Source: Clostridium sp. UBA4108 (GTDB taxonomy: Bacteria; Bacillota; Clostridia; Clostridiales; Clostridiaceae). Taken from it: a stretch of 10,147 nt of DNA. This document shows, piece by piece, positions 1 through 5,411 of this stretch; the stretch's first letter is position 1, and every line of letters begins with the position of its first letter. The DNA lies in NCBI GenBank assembly GCA_002381695.1, contig DFXM01000008.1, positions 1,627 to 11,773 of the forward strand, written 5' to 3'. A program made the position numbers and the translations under genes. Under the pieces are notes generated by a model. It was not told where the DNA came from and made no database searches. It saw only the letters and a program-made list of their open reading frames with translations.

Positions 1-6
1 CTTCGC

Positions 7-47
7 AATAATATATAGTTCTGAAATCAACAATCGTTTAAAACAAA
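7..47. repeat. Imperfect 41-nt direct repeat, copy 1
   Basis: These 41 bases match positions 2628-2668 at 36 of 41 sites without gaps. All five differences are transitions. Similarity fades on the right side, and the left side is close to the window edge. The minus-strand frame is open through this copy and runs off the window, but all four changed codons between the copies alter the amino acid, so a conserved protein is unlikely. Its nature is unknown; it may be a decayed duplicated segment. Confidence 0.6.
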
Positions 48-117
48 TTCCCAAATTTTTATAGTACTCTTATTGTACATAGGAAAGAAAAAGTAAGTGT
101 TCACATGTAAAATAATG

Positions 118-123
118 TATAAT
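118..123 (+). promoter_or_regulatory. Possible -10 box for the first gene pair
   Basis: A perfect TATAAT lies 63 nt upstream of the HAD phosphatase start, but no convincing -35 hexamer sits 16-18 nt before it. On the minus strand a TTGAAA and a TATTAT with an 18-nt spacer overlap the same site, so divergent transcription leaving the window is possible. Weak call. Confidence 0.3.
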
Positions 124-186
124 ACTCATAGGATATATTATTTTTCAAGCAGTAAATTTGAATAAAGGTTAAGTGAGGGATTAGTT

Positions 187-756
187 ATGAGAAGTGCGGT
201 TTTTATTGATATGCAGGGGACCTTAGGAGGAAGCGGGATGGATGATGCCAGCAATTTTTCATTTTACTCATTTGCACCAGAAGCCATAAGGTTATTAAAT
301 GAAAATAATATTTTGGCTATAGTTACTACTAATCAGAGTCGTATAGGTAAAGGGTATTTAACTTTAGAAGATTTTAATAATAAGGTTGAGGAATTAAAAA
401 TAGAGCTACTTAAAGAGGGAGCAATTTTAGATGGAGTATATTGCTGTCCTCATGTAAAGGGAGATAAATGCTTATGTAAGAAACCGTTAAAAGGATTAAT
501 TGAACAGGCTCAAAAGGAGTTAGATATTGACCTAGAAAAAAGTTTTGTAATTGGTGATATGGGGATCAGTGATATTGTTATGGCTAAGAATATAGGAGCT
601 AAAGGGATTTTAGTCCTTACTGGATGTGGACAAGAGAGTCTTAGAGAATATAGGCACACATGGAGTGAATATGAAGCGGATTTTGTAGCAGATAATGTGC
701 TGGAAGGAGTTAGATGGATATTGGAGCAAGGAGAATTTATATATGATGGGGAATAA
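187..756 (+). CDS. HAD-superfamily phosphatase, GmhB/HisB-like, with altered motif I (DxQ)
   Basis: This 189-residue protein belongs to the HAD family close to D,D-heptose 1,7-bisphosphate phosphatase and the HisB phosphatase domain. HAD motifs are in order: motif I D8-M-Q-G-T12, motif II threonines 47-48 in TTNQS, motif III lysine 99 in KKP, and motif IV G123-D124 with D129. The GmhB-type zinc loop is present as C87-P-H89 and C95-L-C97. The general acid/base Asp expected at residue 10 is Gln, so ordinary phosphomonoester hydrolysis may be slow or replaced by other chemistry. The nucleophile D8 is intact. The start has a GAGG 8 nt upstream. The 3' end overlaps the next gene, which suggests translational coupling. 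The substrate is not known; a heptose phosphate is only the family's usual one. Confidence 0.85.
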   Translation: MRSAVFIDMQGTLGGSGMDDASNFSFYSFAPEAIRLLNENNILAIVTTNQSRIGKGYLTLEDFNNKVEELKIELLKEGAILDGVYCCPHVKGDKCLCKKPLKGLIEQAQKELDIDLEKSFVIGDMGISDIVMAKNIGAKGILVLTGCGQESLREYRHTWSEYEADFVADNVLEGVRWILEQGEFIYDGE

Positions 757-1342
757 TATAACGAAAGCTATAATTTTATCTTTTAGTGGGAGAAAAGATA
801 GTGGAAATTGTGAAAAAATTTCAAATTTTATAATAGATGAATTAAATAATAGGATAATTTCAAAAAAGTTGGAGTTAAAAAGTTTAAAAATAGAACCTTG
901 TGTAGGCTGTAATTATGAGTGTTTTATTCCCCAAAAAGGTTGTCCTAAGAATGATCATATAAACATGATTTATAGCAGTATCATTGAAAGTGATATATGT
1001 ATTTTTGTTATTCCAGTATATAGTGGGGCGCCACCAGCACTTTATTTTGCTTGGAGAGAGAGGTCTCAAGGGGTATTTACAAATGAAAAGCTTTATGAAG
1101 AATATAGAAAGGTTAAGAAGTTTTTTATCATTATAGGAAATGAGAATGCTGGAGCAAGAGAGGCAATAAAGATAGTACAAGATGAAGAAGGAAACTATAA
1201 AGCACCTGTACTATTAATACAAAGCCATAAATATAATAAAAGCTCTATAGCGGGAAATCTTATTCAATGTGAGGAAGTCAAAATCGAAATTAGGGAATTT
1301 TTAAGTCATAGTATAGAACATAAATCTGACATTAAAATATAG
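743..1342 (+). CDS. Flavodoxin-fold FMN-dependent oxidoreductase with iron-sulfur-flavoprotein-like cysteines
   Basis: The predicted protein has 199 residues and the layout of the NADPH-dependent FMN reductase / iron-sulfur flavoprotein group. An N-terminal strand followed by a Ser/Gly-rich FMN phosphate loop (residues 9-22) leads to a four-cysteine motif C53-x2-C56-x3-C60-x6-C67, then a PVYSGAPP segment (about residues 90-100) typical of the flavin site. Methanogen Isf proteins bind a 4Fe-4S cluster with a similarly compact motif; cluster binding here is inferred. The frame is open from 695, but I choose ATG 743 because AAGGAG at 728-733 is correctly spaced; 746 is equally possible. It overlaps the HAD gene by 14 nt, so the two are probably made together. 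The electron acceptor is unknown. Confidence 0.82.
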   Translation: MMGNNITKAIILSFSGRKDSGNCEKISNFIIDELNNRIISKKLELKSLKIEPCVGCNYECFIPQKGCPKNDHINMIYSSIIESDICIFVIPVYSGAPPALYFAWRERSQGVFTNEKLYEEYRKVKKFFIIIGNENAGAREAIKIVQDEEGNYKAPVLLIQSHKYNKSSIAGNLIQCEEVKIEIREFLSHSIEHKSDIKI

Positions 1343-1363
1343 ATTATGATATTAAAAAGCTTA

Positions 1364-1421
1364 AATCGACAGATATATGAATTATAGAAACACATATAGT
1401 TCATATATCTGTCAATTTTAT
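1364..1421 (+). terminator. Long hairpin, probable rho-independent terminator
   Basis: A perfect 14-bp stem pairs 1368-1381 with 1400-1413 around an 18-nt loop. The pairing continues for four more bases beyond one mismatch. The descending arm runs into a T-rich AATTTTATT. It sits 25 nt after the flavoprotein stop codon and separates that operon from the histidine phosphatase. Confidence 0.7.
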
Positions 1422-1449
1422 TGGATTACCATGCGATTTGTGGTAAAAT
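1421..1449 (+). promoter_or_regulatory. Candidate extended -10 promoter with operator-like palindrome
   Basis: TTGGAT (1421-1426) and TAAAAT (1444-1449) are 17 nt apart, and TGG directly before the -10 box makes an extended -10. A perfect inverted repeat, TTACCA at 1426-1431 and TGGTAA at 1441-1446, spans the spacer and enters the -10 box. It would drive the histidine phosphatase through a leader of roughly 125 nt. Inferred from sequence only. Confidence 0.4.
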
Positions 1450-1580
1450 AAGGTATGAGAGAGATTAAGTTAAGAAGATAATTGAACAAGTTGATTTTAA
1501 TATATAGTAGTTATTAAAAATTATAATATATATAAATGATTCTATTGTTCTTAGACATAAAATTATTGAGGAGAAAAGAA

Positions 1581-2141
1581 ATGGGTAAGATATATTTTAT
1601 TAGACATGCTAAACCAGATATTTCAATACATGATGATTTAACGAGACCCCTTACATCAGAGGGTGTAGAAGATAGTAAAAAGGTTATGGAATTTTTAGTG
1701 GATAAAAATATTACGAAGGTTTATTCTAGTCCATATAAAAGGGCTGTAGATACAATAAAAACTTTTGCAGATGAAGTAAATTTAGAGATTAGAGTTATGG
1801 AGGAACTAAGAGAGAGAAAAGTAGGCAATGAATGGATTGAAGACTTCTATAATTTTTCTAAAAAACAATGGGAGGACTTTGAATATAAATTGCAAGATGG
1901 TGAGAGTTTAAGAGAAGTGCAAGAGAGAAATATAAATGCACTAAGAAGAATACTAGAGGAAAGTAGTGAAGATAATATTGTAATAGGAACTCATGGTACT
2001 GCACTATGTACAATTATGAATCATTATAATAGTGATTTTGGATATAGTGAATTTGATAGAATAAAACATATAATGCCGTGGATTGTATGTGCTGAGATTA
2101 AAGATAATGGTATAATATCTTTAGAGGAATTTATACTATAG
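1581..2141 (+). CDS. Histidine phosphatase family protein (phosphoglycerate mutase-like)
   Basis: A 186-residue protein of histidine phosphatase clan 1. The phosphate-accepting histidine is H9 in the N-terminal motif IRHA (RHG variant), with R8 beside it. The SSPYKRA segment supplies R54, E78 in LRER fits the acid residue, and H138 in GTHGT is the second catalytic histidine. Family members remove phosphate from small metabolites, proteins or alpha-ribazole phosphate, and the sequence does not tell which. The frame is open from ATG 1536, but ATG 1581 is chosen because GAGGAG lies about 7 nt upstream and the RHA motif then falls at the usual distance from the N terminus. It appears to be a single-gene unit between a terminator and the small exported protein. 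Confidence 0.85.
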   Translation: MGKIYFIRHAKPDISIHDDLTRPLTSEGVEDSKKVMEFLVDKNITKVYSSPYKRAVDTIKTFADEVNLEIRVMEELRERKVGNEWIEDFYNFSKKQWEDFEYKLQDGESLREVQERNINALRRILEESSEDNIVIGTHGTALCTIMNHYNSDFGYSEFDRIKHIMPWIVCAEIKDNGIISLEEFIL

Positions 2142-2214
2142 TAATTCTGATAAAGGAAATTAACTTTTTGCTATAGGTAGTCTCAATATAATATGCTTAA
2201 GAGGAGGAGTAATT

Positions 2215-2472
2215 ATGAAAAGAAAAACTAAAATTATCTTAGGGATTTTATTGTGTGCATGGATTATAGCCTTTACCACTGATTATTCATTGGCAAAAGA
2301 TAATAAGCCACCTGCTTTTGCTATTCCTCTTGTGAAGTATAAAGATGGTGGGTCAGCAGAGTATTATGGATTTGGATATAAGGTTAATAAGTATATGACT
2401 ATTACAGCTGAACGCGGAATTGAATTAGAGAGGGTAGACTTTGGAAGTTGGTTTATGAAATTTAAAAAGTAG
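2215..2472 (+). CDS. Small exported or membrane-anchored protein of unknown function
   Basis: This 85-residue protein starts with a basic MKRKTK and a hydrophobic segment (residues 8-22), followed by a possible signal peptidase I site after SLA (residue 27). The mature part would be about 58 residues with a central DGGSAEYYGFGYKV stretch and an aromatic end. Similar small exported proteins occur in clostridia, but I cannot attach a firm family name or function. No lipobox is convincing. The ribosome binding site is strong (AAGAGGAGG, about 8 nt before ATG). A TATAAT at 2187-2192 lies close upstream but lacks a good -35. The gap from the phosphatase gene is 73 nt, so co-transcription is possible. 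Confidence 0.72.
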   Translation: MKRKTKIILGILLCAWIIAFTTDYSLAKDNKPPAFAIPLVKYKDGGSAEYYGFGYKVNKYMTITAERGIELERVDFGSWFMKFKK

Positions 2473-2515
2473 TATTTAGATAACTATATGAAGAAATTTA
2501 AAGTAGTTTAAGAAT

Positions 2516-2555
2516 ATATGAGAGTAGAAGGGTAAAATACTATCTACTCTCATAT
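2516..2555. repeat. Perfect 13-bp inverted repeat (hairpin)
   Basis: Positions 2516-2528 pair perfectly with 2543-2555 around a 14-nt loop. It lies 43 nt after the small exported protein gene. There is no T-run directly after either arm, so it is an atypical terminator or an RNA-stabilising or protein-binding hairpin. Confidence 0.55.
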
Positions 2556-2585
2556 TGGTTATAAATAGAAAAATGTAGCTTCAGT

Positions 2586-2615
2586 AATGATATTTTATCA
2601 TTGGCTTTGTTTTAA
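2586..2615 (+). terminator. Weak terminator-like hairpin
   Basis: A perfect 7-bp stem (AATGATA 2586-2592, TATCATT 2596-2602) has a three-base loop and is followed, after a GGC, by a T-rich stretch. The stem has little GC, so termination would be weak. In the gene-poor stretch 2473-2843 I otherwise see only the hairpin at 2516, the repeat copy at 2628 and a degraded short ORF. Confidence 0.3.
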
Positions 2616-2627
2616 TATAGTGTTGAT

Positions 2628-2668
2628 AATAATATGTAGTTCTAAAATCAACAACCATTTAAAATAAA
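2628..2668. repeat. Imperfect 41-nt direct repeat, copy 2
   Basis: Second copy of the sequence at 7-47, differing by five transitions (2636, 2644, 2655, 2657, 2665). Here GTTGAT at 2622-2627 could pair with ATCAAC at 2647-2652 to form a hairpin. The matching left arm is not present in copy 1, so a conserved RNA fold is doubtful. Confidence 0.6.
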
Positions 2669-2711
2669 GCCATACCATTAAATATCAGAATATTAAGTTA
2701 ATTATGAGGTG

Positions 2712-2768
2712 ATGAACTTGTTAAATTATACAGATAATGATATAGAGAAAATTATTAGAGTTTATTAA
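2712..2768 (+). pseudogene. Degraded short ORF (18 codons)
   Basis: An 18-codon frame starts at ATG 2712, or more plausibly at TTG 2718, since GAGGTGAT at 2706-2713 is a good ribosome binding site for that codon. After the TAA at 2766, the +2 frame stays open for a further dozen charged and hydrophobic codons. This looks like the 5' end of a decayed gene. It could also be a real micro-ORF. No family is recognised. Confidence 0.25.
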
Positions 2769-2843
2769 TATCAAAGGACAAAGAAAAAATAATTATATAA
2801 TGTTACTTAAGGGTGAACTTCATTATAATAAGGAGTTGAGGAT

Positions 2844-3086
2844 ATGTTTAAGAAAAAAGATAAAAAAGAAGAAGAACTTAAAGTAGAGCTTGTTACTGTA
2901 GGAGAAACTAATAATTATTATCTAATACCTTTAATAAAGGGATTATTCGATTCAGAGGAAATACCGTATTTTATTAAAGGAGAACATCTTATAAATATGA
3001 TATCGCCTCTTGATATAGTGGAAATTCAAGTACATTCAGATTATGTAGAAAAGGCACTGGAACTTTTAAAGGAATTTCAATTATAA
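2844..3086 (+). CDS. DUF2007-like small protein
   Basis: An 80-residue protein with a highly charged start (residues 2-13), then the pattern of the DUF2007 'putative signal transducing protein' family. A beta strand (about 14-20) leads to a helix with a GLF-SEEIPYFIKGE segment (33-48), a loop, the strand IVEIQVHSDY (about 58-67) and a last helix ending in ALELLKEF. In this family the small ferredoxin-like fold probably binds a ligand or partner; no reaction is known. AAGGAG lies about 8-9 nt before ATG. The glycosylase gene follows after 67 nt without a visible terminator, so they may share a transcript. The family assignment rests on the overall pattern only. Confidence 0.68.
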   Translation: MFKKKDKKEEELKVELVTVGETNNYYLIPLIKGLFDSEEIPYFIKGEHLINMISPLDIVEIQVHSDYVEKALELLKEFQL

Positions 3087-3153
3087 AATATGGATATGAT
3101 TGAATCATTGAATATATAGATGAGAGAATAAAAATTTAAATTAGAGGGTTATT

Positions 3154-4344
3154 ATGAATGTAAAACATATAACAAAAAATCAGGCAAGAAAATTTATTTT
3201 ACTTAAGCAAGGGCTTATAGGTGAATACTCTTTTCAAGGAGAAAAGGGAGTATGTGATTATATTAAACAGGCTGGGTGTATTCAGTTTGATCCCATAGAT
3301 GTATGTGGAAAAAATCCAGAATTAGTACTTCAATCAAGAGTGAAGGATTTTACGCCACAAATGCTATATAAGCTTTTATATGAAGAACGAAAACTCATTG
3401 ACCATTTTGATAAAAATATGTCTATATACTCTGTTAATGACTGGCCGTTTTTTAAACGCAATAGGGATAGAGCTAAAGAATGGAAAAGGAGTAGAGAGGA
3501 TATCGAAGCTGTTGTTGATGATGTTAAGAGTATGATTAAAGAGAAAGGTCCATTATGTTCTAGTGATATTGCTTACAAAGAAAAGATTGATTGGGCTTGG
3601 GCACCAACTTCCCTTTCAAGAGCTGCATTAGAAATCTTGTATTTTCAAGGAGAGCTTATTATTCATCATAAAAAGAATACAAAGAGATACTATGACTTTG
3701 TTGAAAATCACATACCTTCTAAATTATTAAATGCTGAAGAGCCAAATAAAGAGGACAGTAAATATTATGCTTGGCATGTAGCTAGGAGAATAGGATCAAT
3801 AGGGTTATTGTGGAACAAGGCTTCAGATGGATGGCTTGGAATAAATGGATTGAAGTCAAAGGAACGCATAGAGGCATTTCGAAATCTCTTAGAAGGTGGA
3901 GAAATTGTGGAAATACAGGTTGAGGGTATAGAAGAACCCCTATATATGAATAAAGGAGATGGAAAACTCTTAAACACTGTAATAAAAGATAAGTATCTAA
4001 TGCCACGTACAGAACTTATTGCACCCCTAGACAATATGCTGTGGGATAGAAAGCTTATAAAGGAATTATTTGACTTTGAATACAAGTGGGAGATTTATAC
4101 TCCTGTAGCTGAAAGAAAATATGGATATTATGTGCTTCCAGTATTAAATGGGGATAGATTTGTGGCAAGAATAGAAATTATAAAAGATAAAAAGAATAAA
4201 TCGGTGATGGTTAAAAATCTATGGTGGGAAGAAGAGGTAGAATTAACTTCGCAGCTTAACCTAGACCTCCAGGAATGTATAGAAAGGTTTGGAAAATATC
4301 ATCAGTGTAAGATTTGTAATATACATAAGGTAAGAGATAAATAA
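3154..4344 (+). CDS. AlkZ/YcaQ-family DNA glycosylase (winged-helix, QxD type)
   Basis: This 396-residue protein matches the winged-helix 'HTH_42' family now known to be DNA glycosylases that remove bulky alkylated bases and unhook interstrand crosslinks (Streptomyces AlkZ, E. coli YcaQ). The N-terminal winged helix is followed by GCIQFDPIDV, in which Q44-F45-D46 fits the Q-phi-D catalytic motif of the YcaQ/AlkX branch rather than the Q-phi-Q of AlkZ. Further family-like segments are the HFDKNMS region (about 88-94), the central winged helices (about 120-175) and the C-terminal PLDNMLWDR (about 290-298). Length is near that of YcaQ. The stop codon is embedded in the terminator shared with the opposing MerR gene. 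A short GAGGG precedes the ATG. It is likely cytosolic. The exact lesion it repairs is unknown. Confidence 0.85.
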   Translation: MNVKHITKNQARKFILLKQGLIGEYSFQGEKGVCDYIKQAGCIQFDPIDVCGKNPELVLQSRVKDFTPQMLYKLLYEERKLIDHFDKNMSIYSVNDWPFFKRNRDRAKEWKRSREDIEAVVDDVKSMIKEKGPLCSSDIAYKEKIDWAWAPTSLSRAALEILYFQGELIIHHKKNTKRYYDFVENHIPSKLLNAEEPNKEDSKYYAWHVARRIGSIGLLWNKASDGWLGINGLKSKERIEAFRNLLEGGEIVEIQVEGIEEPLYMNKGDGKLLNTVIKDKYLMPRTELIAPLDNMLWDRKLIKELFDFEYKWEIYTPVAERKYGYYVLPVLNGDRFVARIEIIKDKKNKSVMVKNLWWEEEVELTSQLNLDLQECIERFGKYHQCKICNIHKVRDK

Positions 4345-4390
4345 AAGCATGGAGCTATGGATTAAATCTATAGCTCTGTGCTTTTATTTA
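4338..4390. terminator. Bidirectional terminator between convergent genes
   Basis: A 24-bp stem pairs 4338-4361 with 4367-4390 around a five-base loop, with only G-T wobbles as imperfections. It ends in TAAATAAAAG on one side and CTTTTATTTA on the other, so it reads as stem plus T-rich tail on both strands. It contains the stop codon of the glycosylase gene and lies 2 nt from the stop of the MerR gene. Confidence 0.88.
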
Positions 4391-4392
4391 TC

Positions 4393-4818
4393 TCAGTTAT
4401 TCATGCCAGTATATATAAGAATAGCATCTCTTAAAAATTCAGCCCCACCAGGTTGATGTTTATCGTAGAATGCAGTAAATCTCTCATCAGCTACATACAT
4501 TTGAGCAAGGCCAGCATGTGCCTCTTTGCTATAACTATCCCAAGTGAAGCATAACCACTTACGATGTAAGTCTGCTGTTCTTTGTGCAAGTTCACTTGAT
4601 GGATCACCTGTTTTAAAGGCTTCCTTTAAGGTTTCAAGCACCTCCACTCCTAATGCCTCAAATTCTTTAAATTGATCCTCAGACATGTTTTTAAATTTTT
4701 TATTAGATTTATTAATTGTGTTATTACCGTATTTTTCTCTTATTTCCTCACCATATTTCACTTCATTGTCATCTATCATCTTTTGTTTAAATCCTTCAAA
4801 TTTTTCTTTATTAGTCAT
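4393..4818 (-). CDS. Predicted internal-start short isoform: free TipAS domain
   Basis: Codon 114 of the MerR gene is ATG (4818-4816), preceded by GAGGGGAGG (4833-4825) at 6 nt spacing, as strong as the site of a primary start. Initiation there gives 141 residues that contain the whole TipAS domain and no DNA-binding domain. Streptomyces tipA is known to make the same pair: a full activator and a more abundant free drug-binding domain (144 residues) from an internal start. That this one is made is an inference. Confidence 0.6.
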   Translation of the reverse strand: MTNKEKFEGFKQKMIDDNEVKYGEEIREKYGNNTINKSNKKFKNMSEDQFKEFEALGVEVLETLKEAFKTGDPSSELAQRTADLHRKWLCFTWDSYSKEAHAGLAQMYVADERFTAFYDKHQPGGAEFLRDAILIYTGMNN

Positions 4819-5157
4819 TGTAATCCTCCCCTCTGTTAAAGCTATGGTTTTATTCACGTTAGCTATTAACAAATTAAGTTGTTTTCTTTTATCAAGAAGC
4901 TTTTCACGATGATCTTTTAATGCCTCAAGTCCATCAAAAGATTCTGCAGTTATAATATCTTTTATATCCTCTAGGCTTATTCCTAATTCTTTGTAAAAGA
5001 GAATCTGTTGTAATCTATCCACTTCAGCCTGACCATATATACGATATCCTGAGGAGTTAATTCTTGCCGGCTTAAGAATTCCTATTTCATCATAATATCG
5101 AAGAGTTCTAGTGCTTATACCTGCTAATCTTCCAATTTTCTGTATTGTATATTCCAT
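4393..5157 (-). CDS. MerR-family transcriptional activator with TipAS drug-binding domain (Mta/TipAL-like)
   Basis: A 254-residue regulator. Residues 2-70 form the MerR winged helix-turn-helix (TRTLRYYDEIGILKPAR, then SGYRIYG and RLQQILFYKELG). Residues 75-112 are the dimerising helix. Residues 120-252 match the TipAS 'antibiotic recognition' domain, with the typical ADERFTAFYD and ILIYTG ends and a cysteine at 203. Length equals Streptomyces TipAL (253) and is close to Bacillus Mta. Such proteins bind thiopeptides or multidrug ligands and untwist promoters with long spacers. Its own promoter has that form, so it is probably autoregulated. Codon 114 is an ATG with a strong internal ribosome binding site. 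No efflux gene is adjacent; other targets would lie outside the window. Confidence 0.93.
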   Translation of the reverse strand: MEYTIQKIGRLAGISTRTLRYYDEIGILKPARINSSGYRIYGQAEVDRLQQILFYKELGISLEDIKDIITAESFDGLEALKDHREKLLDKRKQLNLLIANVNKTIALTEGRITMTNKEKFEGFKQKMIDDNEVKYGEEIREKYGNNTINKSNKKFKNMSEDQFKEFEALGVEVLETLKEAFKTGDPSSELAQRTADLHRKWLCFTWDSYSKEAHAGLAQMYVADERFTAFYDKHQPGGAEFLRDAILIYTGMNN

Positions 5158-5161
5158 GTTC

Positions 5162-5210
5162 TCACCTCCTGATAGGTTTATAATACAGGTTCACGTAGCG
5201 TGAATGTCAA
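5162..5210 (-). promoter_or_regulatory. MerR-type promoter and operator of the TipAS regulator
   Basis: Read on the minus strand, TTGACA (5210-5205) and TATTAT (5185-5180) are separated by 19 bp, the over-long spacer typical of MerR-activated promoters. A perfect palindrome TTCACG-TAG-CGTGAA (5190-5204) fills the spacer next to the -35 box. AGGAGGTGA near 5170-5162 is the ribosome binding site. The arrangement strongly suggests drug-induced self-activation. Confidence 0.88.
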
Positions 5211-5361
5211 TAGTTTTAATAAAAAATTTTAGAAAATTATAAGTATATTTTAAGAAGATTTATAAGGTAAATAATCATATAGAAAGATTCTTTACTTCTT
5301 ATTTTAATATTTTCTCCAATTAAAATATTAGGATAAGAGTTAAATAAAAATTTAATAATAG

Positions 5362-5390
5362 TTGACATTTTACAAAATAGTGAATATTAT
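5362..5390 (+). promoter_or_regulatory. Promoter of the trp T-box operon
   Basis: TTGACA (5362-5367) and TATTAT (5385-5390) are separated by exactly 17 bp. Transcription should start near 5397, just before the T-box stem I. The stretch from here back to the MerR promoter holds only AT-rich DNA. Confidence 0.85.
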
Positions 5391-5411
5391 ATTATTAATA
5401 GAATAAAAGTT

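Noticed and set aside
1..80. Possible minus-strand partial gene running off the left edge
   Set aside because: The frame is open for about 27 codons from an ATG at 80, but it has no ribosome binding site, no recognisable family, and its repeat counterpart shows only amino-acid-changing differences; too short to call.
695..742. Longer N terminus for the flavoprotein starting at ATG 695
   Set aside because: No ribosome binding site there, it would overlap the HAD gene by 62 nt, and the flavodoxin strand starts just after the ATG at 743, which has AAGGAG in place.
884..1180. Minus-strand ORF inside the flavoprotein gene
   Set aside because: Low-complexity, Ile/Tyr/Phe-rich translation of an AT-rich antisense frame with no start signal; the sense strand carries a clear family motif.
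3765..4085. Two overlapping minus-strand ORFs inside the glycosylase gene
   Set aside because: Antisense shadows of a well-supported coding region; no ribosome binding site and no family resemblance.
4685..4912. Plus-strand ORF opposite the MerR gene
   Set aside because: Phe/Leu/Ser-rich antisense of the regulator, with no start signal and no motif.
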